From Gorsachius magnificus (lineage: Eukaryota; Chordata; Aves; Pelecaniformes; Ardeidae), in NCBI GenBank assembly GCA_034008185.1, contig CM067086.1, positions 310,001 through 374,000 on the forward strand: DNA of 64,000 nucleotides, in the 5' to 3' direction. Numbering within the stretch: position 1 is the stretch's first letter; every line of letters begins with the position of its first letter. Positions 1 through 13,796 of this stretch are shown piece by piece. Below the pieces are notes generated by a model. The model was not told the DNA's origin. It saw only the letters and a list, made by a program, of their open reading frames with translations, and did no database searches. Made by a program: the position numbers and the translations under genes.

Positions 1-202
1 TTATTCCCAAAAAAATCTTCCTGCCCCACCCCTCCACTGCCATCCCAGGGCTGGGCTCTGGGCTCCCCCCTCGGGTCCCCCCTGGGGGGGCTGTATTTGG
101 TTCGTGGAGGTGGCGGGGGGGGCGGAAAAAACGAGTCGAAAGAAAAGCGACCTGATGCTGAGGGCGGGGGGCCGGGCCCCAGCCGGGGGGATGGCTCACG
201 GC
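1..202 (-). other. PPP1CA: PPP1CA 3' untranslated region, polyadenylation signal at window edge
   Basis: Sequence downstream of the PPP1CA stop on the minus strand. The first bases of the window read TTATT on the plus strand, i.e. AATAA on the minus strand; one more T outside the window would complete AATAAA. That it is the PPP1CA signal is inferred from the distance of about 200 bases. Confidence 0.5.
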
Positions 203-3270
<3,068 letters not shown>

Positions 3271-3679
3271 GGCCGCCGGCCGCTCCCGCCCCGCCCCGCC
3301 CCTCGCGCGCCAGCCCGCCGGCAGCGGCGGCGCCCCCTGCCGGCCCGGAGGAGTCAGCGCGGCAGGTTTTGAGGGCGGGGAGGGGGGGGGGGGGGGGCAA
3401 GGGGGGGGCCACACCCTGGGGCTGCGCACCCCGACCCGGGGGTTGCTCCGGGACCGTGGGGCCGTCGCTGTGAGCAGCACCGGGCCGTTGCTGGGAGGCT
3501 GTTGCCACCCCGGTGTCCCCAGGGCCCCCCCCAAAGCTCTGGGGCTCCCGTGGGCACAGCTCCGGGGGGCCCTGGGGACACCGGGGGGGAGGGCGGGAGG
3601 GAGGGGGGGGGGGATGTGGCCCAGTCGTGGCCCGGGCGTGGAGGGTGGCAGTGCCAGGCCTGGGAGGAGGAAGGGGTGC

Positions 3680-4262
3680 GGGCATTCTGCCTGTCCCCCT
3701 GCCTGTCCCCCTGCCTGTCCCCCTGCCTGTCCCCCCGCCTGTCCCCCCATCTGTCCCCCTCCCTGTCCCCCCGTCTGTCCCCCTGCCGACCTCGTCCCCC
3801 TCCCTGTCCCCCCACCTGTCCCCCCATCTGTCCCCCTCCCTGTCCCCCCGTCTGTCCCCCTGCCTGTCCTCTGTCCCCCGACCTGTCCCCCCACCTGTCC
3901 CCCATCTGTCCCCCCTGCCTGTCCCCCTGCCTGTCCCCACGTCTGTCCCCCTGCCTGTCCTCTGTCCCCCTCCCTGTCCCCCCCACCTGTCCCCTCCCTG
4001 TCCCCCCCACCTGTCCCCCTGCCTGTTCCCCTGCCTGTCCCCCGTCTGTCCCCTTGCCTGTCCTCTGTCCCCCTCCCTGTCCCCCCACCTGTCCCTCCCT
4101 GTCCCCCCACCTGTCCCCTGCCTGTTCCCCTGCCTGTCACCCCACCTGTCCCCCCGACCTGTCCCCCCCATCTTCCCCCCGACCTGTCCCCCCCGCTTGT
4201 CCCCCTGCCTGTCCCCCTGCTTGTCCCCCCGCCTGTCCCCCAGCCTGTCCCCCCATCTGTCC
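3680..4262. repeat. Ten-base CCTGTCCCCC minisatellite upstream of PPP1CA
   Basis: More than fifty near-copies of a 9-12 base unit built on CTGTCCCC, with every second copy differing (CCTGC, CCATC, CCGTC spacers). Long open frames on both strands come only from this low-complexity composition. It begins about 400 bases upstream of the PPP1CA start. Confidence 0.93.
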
Positions 4263-4319
4263 CCCCCGTCCGGGGCCCCGGGGGGCCAGGGCCCCGGTGG
4301 CACCCCCCCCCGCAGGGCT

Positions 4320-5040
4320 GTGCCGCCCCGCACCGTGCCATGCTGTGCCACGCTTAACGGCGTCCCGGGCCGTGCCGCGCCATGGCACCCTGTGCCATGC
4401 CGTGTCGTGCCGCAGGGGCCACGCGTGCCATGTGCCGAGCCGTGCCACGCCGTGCCACGCCGCCCTCCCCACGTGCCCCGTGTGCCACGCCGTGCCGTGC
4501 CATTCCCTGCGTGCTGTGCCGTGCCATGTGGTGCCATTCCCGCCATGCCAGGCCATGCCATGCCATTCCCCACGTGCCATGCCGTAACATGCCACCCTGT
4601 GCCGTGCCATTCGCCATGTGCCGTGCCATGCCGCGCCATCACATTCCATGCCATGCCGTGCCATTTCCCATGTGCCGTGCCGTGACATGCCATTCACTGT
4701 GCCATGCCATGCCATCACATTCCATGCCATGCCGTGCCATGCCATGCCATGCCATTCCCATGTGCCATCCTGTGCCATGCCATGCCATGCCATGCCATGC
4801 CATTCCATGCCATGCCTGCATTCCATGCCTTTCCATTCACCGTGCCATGCCGTGCCATGCCATTCCCATGTGCCATATGCCAGCCAGTGCGATGCCGTGC
4901 CATGCCATGCCATGCCATGCCATTCACATTCCATGCCATATGTGCCATGCCGTGCCATGCCATTCCCTGTATGCCATCCCATGCCATGCCGTGCCATGCC
5001 ATGCCATGCCATGCCATTCACTGTGCCATGCTATCCCTGT
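4320..5040. repeat. GCCAT pentamer satellite
   Basis: About 700 bases of the pentamer GCCAT (often TGCCATGCCA) with GTGCC, CCCAT and TTCAC variants, more degenerate at the left end and cleanest at 4700-5020. A 5-base unit leaves several frames open as runs of Cys-His-Ala-Met-Pro codons; these are not genes. Confidence 0.93.
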
Positions 5041-5519
5041 CACTCCCACTCGGTGCCCCAGCCCTGACATTTCTGCTCCGCGGTGTCAGCTTTACAGCCG
5101 GCCCCGGGTGACCCCGCCGGGCTGTCCCGGTCCCCCGTCCCCCGTCCCCCGTCCTTGTCCCCCGTCCTCTATTCCTCGACCCCCACGGTGGCACCCCGCT
5201 CCCGCCAACCCCGGTACCCGGGACCCCCACCCCGAAGCTCCGCACCCTGCACCTCCCCCCCCCCCCCCCCCCCCCCGGCCCCCGGCCCCCCCCCGGCCCC
5301 CCCCCCCGCCCCACCGCCGCGACCGGAGCGGGGACAGGGGACAGGGGACAGCCGCTGCCACCGCCACCGCCATCGGTGGGTGCTCCACGAGTGGGAGTGC
5401 GGGGGGGGGAGTGTTTTTTTGGAGGGGGGTGTGCATGTGCACGCACCGGGGGGTGCTGGTGCTGGGGGGGAGGGGGGGGTGCGCGGGAGCAGCGGGATCC
5501 GGGTGGGGGGGGGGGGCGG

Positions 5520-6185
5520 GGGACGTGCGCGTGTGCGTTTGTGTCTGCAGGCATGCGTGCAAGTGTGTGCATGCACGTGTGCGCCTGCGTGCGTGCACGT
5601 GTGCAAGCGTGTGCATGCACGTGTGCGCCTGCGTGCGTGCATGCAAACGTGCGTGCGTGTGCAGGTGTGCAAGTGTGTGCATGCACGTGTGTGCCTGAGT
5701 GCGTGCGTGCATTCAAGTGCGTGTGTGCAGGTGTGCAATGTGTGCATGCACGTGTGCGCCAGCATGCGTGTGTGCAAGCGTGCGTGTGTGTGCAGGTGTG
5801 CAAGGTGTGCATGCACGGGTGCCCGAGTGCGTGCGTGCATTCAAGTGCGTGTGTGCACGTGTGCAAGCGTGTGCATGCACGTGTGCGCTGCATGCATGTG
5901 TGCAAGCGTGTGTGCGTGTGCAGGTGTGAAGGTGTGATGCCGTGTGTGCCTGAGTGCGTGCTTCAAGTGCGTGTGTGCAGGTGTGCAAGGTGTGCATGCA
6001 CGTGTGTGCTGGTGCAATGCACGTGTGTGCCCGAGTGCGTGCGTGCATTCAAGTGCATGTGTGCATGTGTGCAAGCGTGTGCATGCACGTGTGTGCCTGA
6101 GTGCATGCACGTGTGCGTGTGTGTTTGTGTCTGCGCACATGCGTGCAGGGCTGGGGACACAGGCACACGCACACGTGCACACGCA
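5520..6185. repeat. Alternating purine-pyrimidine GTGC/GCAC repeat
   Basis: About 660 bases of TGTGCATGCACGTGTGCGCC-type units, almost entirely alternating purine and pyrimidine. Such sequence can adopt left-handed Z-DNA and self-complementary hairpins (GTGCATGCAC is palindromic). No gene is visible in it. Confidence 0.92.
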
Positions 6186-7492
6186 CAGCGGTTGTGTCGG
6201 TGGGTGTGCGCCGGGGCGGGTGGGGCGGGGGCGGCCGGGGAGGGGCGGGGGGGGGGGGCTTGGGACAGTGACGCCGTGGGCAGCTGGAGCTAAGCCGGGG
6301 GACGTGCGGCCTGGCAGCTCCGCCAGGACGGGGAGAGGGGGACGGGGAGAGGGGGACGGGAAAGGGGGACGGGGGCCATGCCCAGCCTGGCCAGTTTGGG
6401 GATGGGGACAGAGGGATGGGGACACCCTGGCACACTGAGCCACCGCCCCAGGTCCCACTGTGGCAGCGTGTCCCCAGAGCCTCTCTGCCATCCCTCGCTG
6501 TCTCTGGGGACAAGGCCAGGGACAGGGGTGCAAGCCTGGCTCAGGGCGAGGGTGCCAGCGCCTGGCGCGAGGTGGCCGTGCCCCCCCCGGCTGCGGAGGG
6601 GACAATGGGGCTCTGTGCCGCCTGCCGTGCCCGCTGCCTAATCCGGGGCACGGGGCCGGGGGCCGGGCACCCCGGGGTGGTGCGGGGCGGGGGGGGGGGG
6701 GGGGGGGTTTAAAGGCCAGAGCCGACTGGTGTCCCCTGTGCCAGGCGTCCCCGGCCCCGCCCCTGCGTGCGCCAGGCCACGGCTCCCCCCCGGCAGGTGC
6801 GGGGGACACTGCAGGGCCATCCCCCAGCCGGGGACGGAGGGGACACAGGGGGCACAGACCTGCAGGGACCCCCGTGGCTGCCCCAGCTCTGGGTCTTGGG
6901 GGGTCCTCGTGCTGGCGGGCGCTCACCAGCAGGCAGGGGACTGAGCCATGTGGCCCCTAACCCTGTCACCGGGTCCCGGCCACCCCACGGGGACACTGTC
7001 CCCATGGCCCCTGGGGTCCCAGACCCCGTGGGGCTGTAGGAGCTGGGCTGGGGGAGCCTGGGTGGGTGGCTGCAAGCAAGCACCCCTCAGCTCCGTGCCT
7101 GTTTCCCTCTGGGTCCAGGACTGCCAGGCACCCTGCTGGGAGCTGGGTCACCCTCGGGAGACCCTGGGTGTCTGGGTCTGTGCCCCCGGGGCACCTTGGC
7201 ACCCTGGGGCAGGGTTTGCCCCCCTCGGTGCTGAGCTGGCTTGGGATTACACTAAGCCCTGCTCGGGCTCAGCCAGAGCTGCTGGGGTCACCGGGGCTGG
7301 CGCCGAGGGGACGACCTGGGGTCACCGGGGCTGGCACCAAGGGGTGCCCCAGCAGGGGTGCCTGGCCCTGGTGGGTGCTGCAGAGGGGGTACCCTGGGCA
7401 CTGTGGGGCTGGGGAGGGAGCTCCCTGGCCATGGGTGGGGGTGGCTAGGGGGTGGCAGGTCCCCGCTGACTCTGCCCGTCCGTCTCTTGCAG
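6186..7492. other. Intergenic / presumed CARNS1 upstream region
   Basis: No conserved exon was recognised. It includes a TTTAAA box at 6708-6713 just after a long G run, followed by moderately GC-rich unique sequence up to the first recognised CARNS1 exon at 7493. In human this interval would lie at or beside TBC1D10C; no TBC-domain block (such as the IxxDxxRT motif) was seen in the translations examined. Confidence 0.5.
6708..6713 (+). promoter_or_regulatory. TATA-like TTTAAA box, possible CARNS1 promoter
   Basis: TTTAAAGG lies about 780 bases upstream of the exon that holds the CARNS1 start codon. A noncoding first exon between them is required by the acceptor site at 7491-7492. The link to CARNS1 is inference from position. 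Confidence 0.3.
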
Positions 7493-7511
7493 CCTCTCGG
7501 TCACCAGGATG
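7493..7511 (+). other. CARNS1: CARNS1 exon whose last codon is the start codon
   Basis: A 19-base exon preceded by a pyrimidine tract and AG and followed by GTGAGT, ending in ATG. The next exon begins CTC TCA GTG GAC (8194), giving M-LSVDQTSME. The phase fits exactly. Confidence 0.72.
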
Positions 7512-10500
7512 GTGAGTGGCCCCCGGGTGGGGGGGTCCAGGCGGATGTGGGTGCCCCATCCCGGTGAGCCCCGGCCGTGCCGGGCACTGCCATGGGGAAG
7601 CGGGCAGCATGGCACGCTGTGCCCACCCGCTGCGTGTCCCCACAGGGACAAGGGGACGCTTTGTCCAGGAGCTGGCAGCCCCAGCGGCTGGCACTGCCCC
7701 GCCATCCCCGAGGCAGTGGCTCTGTGCCCGGCACTCACAGCCCCCCAGCACCCCGACACCCCCACCCACGCGTGGGCGGCAGCGCCCTGTGCCGCTCTGC
7801 CCCATGCAGGGCCCTTCCCCCCCCCCCCCCCCCCCCCCCCCCCGTAGCCCCATGCCAGCCCCTTAGTCCCATGCCAGCCCCGTGCCAGCCCCATGCCAGC
7901 CCCTTAGCCCCATACAGCCCGTGTCCCCCTGCCAGCCCCATGCCAGCCCCATGCCAGCCCCTTAGCCCCATACCAGCTCCGTGCCAGCCCCATGCCAGCC
8001 CCTTAGCCCCATGACAGCTCCGTGCCAGCCCCATGCCAGCCCCATGCCAGGCCCCTTAGTCCCGTGCCAGCCCTGTGCCAGCCCCATGCCAGCCCCTTAG
8101 CCCCATGCCAGCCCCGTGCCCAGCCCCTTAGCCCCATGCCAGCCCATTAGCCCCATACCAGCCCTGTGCCAGCCCCATCCCTGCCACCCGCAGCTCTCAG
8201 TGGACCAGACGAGCATGGAGCAGGCACGGAGCCCAAAGGAGCAGGAGTGGGCAGGGCCGGAGGCGTTGTACCCAGGCTGGCTGGAGGATGAGGCCCCTGA
8301 TGGCGAGGTGCCCGAGGACAGCGGGGACCCCGACTGTGCCACCCACGCCTACGAGCTGCTCCAGAGCGCCCTGCGCCAGGAGGGGCTGCCCCACACACTG
8401 GATCGCTCTGCAGAGCCCCGCACGGGTGGGGGGCATGGGGGAGGCTGGGATGGGAGCTAGGGGTGGCAGGGACTGGGGGGGTGCTGGGGGCACGGTGCCA
8501 GGCTGGGGACACGGGGGTGGCAGGGACTGGGGGGGCGCTGGGGGCACGGTGCCAGGCTGGGGACACGGGGGTGGCAGGGACTGGGGGGGCGTGGGGACAC
8601 GGTGCCAGGCTGGGGACACGGGGGTGGCAGGGACGGGGGGGGTGCGGGGGACATGGTGCCAGGTTGGGGACACGGGGGTGGCAGGGACTGGGGGGGTGCT
8701 GGGGACATGGTGCCAGGCTGGGGACACGGGGTGGCAGGGACTGGGGGGGTGCTGGGGACATGGTGCCAGGCTGGGGACGGGGGTGGCAGGGACTGGGGGG
8801 GGGGGGCAGGCCGGGGGGGGCAGGGACTGGGGGGGTGCTGGGGACATGGTGCCAGGCTGGGGACGCGGGGGTGGCAGGGACTCACAGCCGGGCTGGGGTG
8901 CCAGGGATGGCAGGGCAATGGGGTCCCTGTCCCGGGACTGTCAACCCCTGCCTTGCTGGCAGGATTTGGCCCTCTGGACATGACCGTCTGCATCCTGGGC
9001 TCCTCCACCGCCTTCCTGCCCGTCCTGCTGGAGGGTGGCACCCGCTGCCCAGGTGGGTACGGCCGCCTCATCCCCCCCCCCGTACGAGACACCCGTGAAC
9101 CCACAGCGGGTGCTCCCCACGTCCCACTTAGCCACTCCAACCCCAGGTCAAGGCGCTCCCCACCCTGGCCTGTGCCTGCATGACCGGGACTGGGAGGGAA
9201 ACTGAGGCAGGGGATGAGGGTGGCACCAGCCCCCCCCGTGCCCCACATCCACAGCCCCATTAACCCCAGTACACACCAGTGCCAGCAGCAAACGCCACCC
9301 CAGGGTGCCAGGGCAGCTGCAACACCACTCCCCCTGTGCTCCCTCCCTGGGTGGGCGCCCCCTTTGCCCCCCCCCCCCGGGGGGTGTCATGGCAGGGGGC
9401 CAGGGCCAGCCACTGCCCGCGCCCCTGCCCCACGGGCCTGGGCCTGCCGCCGCAGCACCCTGGAGACCTTCATGCCCCCCCGCCGGGCCAACTACGTGAC
9501 GGGCATCTTTGCGGCAGGGGGCCCCGAGAGCGGCTGGGTGGGCGAGCTGGCCCGTGACCTCGACTGCCCCACGGGGGGCTCGGTCCCGCTCGCCTGCCGG
9601 CTCGAGGACCCACTGGTCACCCGGTGGGTGCTGGCAGCCCGTGCTGGCCTGCCCGTGCCCCCCACCCTGGCCTTCATCCTGGGGGCGAGGGGGGACCTGC
9701 CTGCCGAGCTGGTGGCCCCTGGGGTGAGGCTGGTGCGGCTGGAGGACCCCCAGGGCCAGGAGAGCCTGGTGCAGGAGGAGGTGGGTGCCTTCCTGGGGGG
9801 CACCGCCATGGAGCCCTACAGCCAGGTGGGCACAGGGGGGGCACCCGTGGGGCACGGGGGTGGGTGGGTGGGCAGGGACACGTGGGGCGATGGTGGCAGG
9901 GTGTAGGTGGGTGATGGTGGCCACGGCGTGGGGTGACGCGGGGGTGTACACAGGTGGTGGTGCGGCCGGCAGGGTGGCGGTGGCGCGGGACGGGCACCCA
10001 CAGCACCCATGGGAAGGCGGAGGGGGCAGCGGTGGCGCAGGCGGTGGGTGCCCGGCTCCGCGGGCTGCGGGAGGAGGAGAGCGTCCTGCTGGAGGCCCTG
10101 GTGCCCACCGCCCACCTGCCCGTGCCCCCCCCACGTAAGACCCCCGCTATCGGGTGCCCACCACCCTTGGATGGGAGGGGAGGGGCCCCTGGGCTCCCCT
10201 GGGTCCCTATGGGGTGGGTGGCCATGGGGGCAACCAAACCTCTGGGCTCCTGGGGCAGGGCAAAGGTGGCCACCCTGGACCCCCATGGTCCCTTGGGGTA
10301 GGGGTAGGGGGAAGGTGGCCACCCCTGGACCCCCGGGGTGCCCTGGGGGGGTGTCAGGGGGAAGGTGGTGGCCCTGGACCCCCAGTCCCCTGGGGGGTGT
10401 CAGGGGGAAGGTGGCCCTGGCCCCCGGTCCCCGGGGTCAGGGGGGTGGTGCTGGGGGGGTGTCAGGGGGAAGGTGGCCACCCTGGGCCCCTGGGGTCCCC

Positions 10501-13290
10501 CAGGTCAGGGCAGGGTGGTGGGGCAACCACTGTCGTCTCCCTCCAGCCCCGTGGGGCAGAGGGTGACAGTGGCCACACTGCACCCCACAGTCCCCTGGGG
10601 TTGGGGTTGCCCAGGGCCACGGTGGTGCCACAGGGGGTCCCAGAAGCCTATGGGGGGGTCAGGCAGGGACCCCTGTCCCCGGGCGGCGGCCGTGCCTGCC
10701 CTGTCCCTCGCCCCCCAGGCAGCCCAGCCCCGCGGCTGCCCGTGGCCCTGCGCATCTGCACCCTCGTCTGCAGGTCCTGGGGGGACCGGCCCCAGCTCTG
10801 CCAGGTACAGCCCCGTCTGCTCCGGGGTCCCCCATGTCGGGCGGGTGGGGCGTGGTGGCTGTGGGCAACCTGTGGGCGGGGTGTGGCCGCCTGCCCCCGG
10901 CCCCAGCCCTGGTGGCCCTGTCCCCACCGGCCTGCATGTCCCCAGGTCCTGGTGGCCATCCATGTCCCCATGCCTCGGTGGCCCTGCGTGTCCCCATGCC
11001 CTGGTGGCCCTGCATGTCCCCATGCCCTGGTGGCCCTGCGTGTCCCCAGGTCCTGGTGGCCATGTGTGTCCCCATGCCCTGGTGGCCCTGTGTGTCCCCA
11101 GGTCCTGGTAGCCATCCATGTCCCCATGCCTCGGTGGCCCTGCGTGTCCCCAGGCCTCGGTGGCCATCCATGTCCCCATGCCTCGGTGGCCCTGTGTGTC
11201 CCCATGCCCTGGTGGCCATCCATGTCCCTATGCTCTGGTGGCCCTGCGTGTCCCCAGGTCCTGGTGGCCATCCACGTCCCCATGCTACAGCCCATGTCCC
11301 CAGCCCGGGTGGCACCCGTCCCCGGTTTTGTGTCCCCGGGTGGCGGTTGTCCCCACGCCCTGGTGGCACCCCAGTCAATGGAGCGGCAGCCAGTGTCCCC
11401 ACGCCCGTGCCGGCGTGTCCCCGCAGGTGGCGGCGGCGGGGCGCGCGGGCCCGGCGGCGCCCCCTCCTGGCCCGGGCCGAGCTGAGCCCCCAGCAGCGCG
11501 GCGGCGCCCGCGCCGGCACCGACCTCCTGGGTGAGCGCCGGGGAGGAGGGAGGGGAGGCAGTGCTTGTCCCCAGAGGCCACGCCACGGCGGTGGCGCTGC
11601 CCCCAGGGTGCTGAGCGCGGTGTCCCCGTCCCCAGGCGTGGACTTCTTGTTGGCGTGCGTGGACGACGCCCTGGAGCTGGTGGCCCTGGGTGCCTGGCCC
11701 GAGGCCATGGGGCGGCTGTGGGGGAGCCCCCCGGCGACCTGCCCCGCCTGCTGGCCGAGGCCCTGCTGCACCGGGCGCAGCGTCACCTGGTCGAGGGCAA
11801 GGACATCCTCCTCATCGGGGCCGGCGGCGTCAGCAAGAGCTTCGTCTGGGAGGCGGCCCGCGACTACGGCCTGAGGGTGAGGGGGCCAGGGCGCTGGCTG
11901 CTGGGCACTGCCATCAGTAGGTTTCAGAGTGAACGCTGGTTGCCACCCCGCACACAGCGGCTGTGCCACGGCTGTGCCCACGCCGCAGGCTGTCCCAGCG
12001 TGTGTGTGGGGGTGACACAGCTGCGTGCCAGCGGCGGGCTCTCCCCCCCCCCGCCGACGGCGGTGACGCCTCTCTGGGGCCGCAGATCCACCTGGTGGAG
12101 TCGGACCCGGAGCACTTTGCGGCGGGGCTGGTGCAGACCTTCCTGCCTTACGACAGCCGGGAGCACCGGCGGGACGAGGAGCACGCGGAGCGGGTGACGG
12201 AGCTGGTGCGTGCCCGGGGGCTGCGGCCCCACGCCTGCCTCTCCTACTGGGACGACTGCGTGGTACTGGCGGCACTGGTGTGCCAGCGCCTGGGGCTACG
12301 CGGCTGCCCGCCCGCCGCCGTCCGCGTGGCCAAGCAGAAGAGCCGGACCCACCAGCACCTGCAGCGGTGCCGCCGGGGCCGCCCGCCGCCCGCCGCCTTC
12401 GCCGTGCCCTGCCGCCGGCTGCAGAGCCACAGGGACGTGGAGCGGGGGCCGGCCCCCCCCCAAAGGTTGGGGCGGGCGGCGTGGGCGTGCGGCTGGTGGA
12501 GAGCGCCGGGCAGTGCCACGCGCACGCCGCCCGGCTCTGGCGTGACCTGCGGGACGACGCCGACCACCCGGGCATCGGGCTGGGCTGGGGCAACGCCATG
12601 CTGCTGATGGAGTACGTGCCGGGCACCGAGCACGACGTCGACTTGGTGGTCTTCGAGGGGCGGCTGCTGGGCGCGTGGGTGTCCGACAACGGTCCCACGC
12701 GCCTGCCCGCGTTCCTGGAGACGGCCGCCTGCCTGCCCTCCTGCCTGCCCGCCGACCGGCAGGCGCAACTGGTGCGGGCAGCCCTGCAGTGCTGCCTGGC
12801 TTGCGGGCTGCGCCACGGCGTCTTCAACGTGGAGCTGAAGCTGGGACCGGCCGGACCCCGGCTGCTGGAGATCAACCCTCGCATGGGGGGCTTCTACCTT
12901 CGCGACTGGATCCGGGAGGTCTACGGTCCCGACCTGCTGCTGGCGGCCGTGCTGGTGGCGCTGGGGCTGCCGCCGGTGTTACCCGCTCGTCCCGCGCCCC
13001 GCGTCCACTTGGCCGGCGTGATGTGCCTGGGCTCGGAGCACGGGGCGGCTTTGGGGGGCGGCGGGGGGCTGGCGGCCCTGCGAGCGCTGCAGAGCCGTGG
13101 CCTCGTCCGCCTCAACCGGCTCTTCGAGGAGGCGGCGGGGGCCGGGGAGTACGAGGAGCCCTGCCTGAGCGTGGCCTGCGGCGGGGCGACGCGGGCGGAC
13201 GCCTGCCTGCGCCTGCTGGGGCTCTGCCAGGCGCTGGGCATCGACTCCCCCCGCTACCCCGTCCAGCATTTCCTATCCCACTTCAAATAG
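7509..13290 (+). CDS. CARNS1: Carnosine synthase 1 (ATP-grasp ligase), with two lesions in the assembled sequence
   Basis: ATP-dependent ligase that joins beta-alanine and histidine to make carnosine in muscle and brain. Proposed exons: 7493-7511 (ATG is its last codon), 8194-8425, 8963-9052, about 9404-9825, 9954-10134, 10719-10804, 11427-11531, 11636-11876, 12086-13290. Conserved blocks include EALLHRAQ, DILLIGAGGVSKSFVWEAA, IGLGWGNAMLLMEYV, GTEHDVDLV, SDNGPTRLP, FNVELKL, EINPRMGGFYLRDW and the C-terminal HFLSHFK followed by TAG. The ATP-grasp metal/ATP residues of ELKL and EINPRMGG are present. The frame breaks near 11725-11735 and again at about 12446-12472; see findings. The exon at 11427 is the least certain. 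Confidence 0.92.
7820..8190. repeat. Poly-C run and AGCCCCATGCC minisatellite in CARNS1 intron 1
   Basis: Begins with a run of about 26 C, then about 20 copies of AGCCCCATGCC / AGCCCCTTAGCCCC units up to the acceptor of the next exon. Confidence 0.9.
8455..8885. repeat. About 62-base minisatellite in CARNS1 intron 2
   Basis: About seven tandem copies of a unit holding GTGGCAGGGACTGGGGGG, GTGCTGGGGACATGG and TGCCAGGCTGGGGACACGG. Located between exons 8194-8425 and 8963-9052. Confidence 0.92.
10240..10540. repeat. GTCAGGGGGAAGGTGG minisatellite in CARNS1 intron
   Basis: Five or six diverged copies of GGGGTGTCAGGGGGAAGGTGG plus CCACCCTGGACCCC, between exons 9954-10134 and 10719-10804. Confidence 0.82.
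10920..11300. repeat. TGGTGGCCCTGCGTGTCCCC minisatellite in CARNS1 intron
   Basis: About fifteen copies of a unit near 24-25 bases (GTCCCCATGCCCTGGTGGCC with CATCCATGTCCC and GCGTGTCCCC variants). It sits just upstream of the poorly conserved exon at 11427. Confidence 0.9.
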
Positions 13291-13374
13291 CCCCGGGCAG
13301 GCAGCGGGGATGGCGGGGGGGGGGGCGGGACGGGGGACGGCAGGGGACGGTGCATGGGCACACACCCGCTGCCC

Positions 13375-13690
13375 TGGCACCCCCTCCCGCCGCCCCGCCG
13401 CCCCGGTACCCCCAGCACCCCATTCCCTGCCCTGGCACCCCAGCCCCTGGCACCCCACCATCCCCTGGGACCCCCCCTTTGCCCTGGCACCCCAGCCCCT
13501 GGCACCCCCCCAGCCCCTGGCACCCCCCCTTTGCCCTGGCACCCCAGCCCCTGGCACCCCCCCAGCCCCTGGCACCCCCCCTTTGCCCTGGCACCCCAGC
13601 CCCTGGCACCCCCCCACCCCATCCCCTGGCACCCCCCATCCCCGGCACCGCCCCTGCCCTGGCCACACCACCCCGGGGACACCCAGCAGC
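13375..13690. repeat. CCCCTGGCACCC minisatellite downstream of CARNS1
   Basis: Tandem CAGCCCCTGGCACCCC units mixed with CCTTTGCCCTGGCACCCC. It starts about 85 bases after the CARNS1 stop, so it probably lies in the 3' untranslated region. No AATAAA was seen nearby. Confidence 0.88.
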
Positions 13691-13796
13691 CCCCCCTCCC
13701 CGTGCCCAACGGGTGAGGGCAGCCCCCCAGAGGCACGCAGCCCACCCCACCAGAGCAGTGGGTGCAGACTGGGGTGTGCTGGCACCCACCAGCACC

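Noticed and set aside
4354..5111. Cys/His-rich open frames at 4.3-5.1 kb as zinc-binding proteins
   Set aside because: The Cys-His pattern is a by-product of the GCCAT pentamer and appears in several frames on both strands.
5018..6513. Cys/Val/His/Thr-rich frames at 5.0-6.5 kb
   Set aside because: Produced by the GTGC/GCAC repeat; no domain, no conserved flanks.
10659..12884. 741-codon minus-strand frame opposite CARNS1
   Set aside because: It overlaps conserved CARNS1 exons on the other strand and a minisatellite, and its translation is low-complexity. A shadow frame of GC-rich coding DNA.
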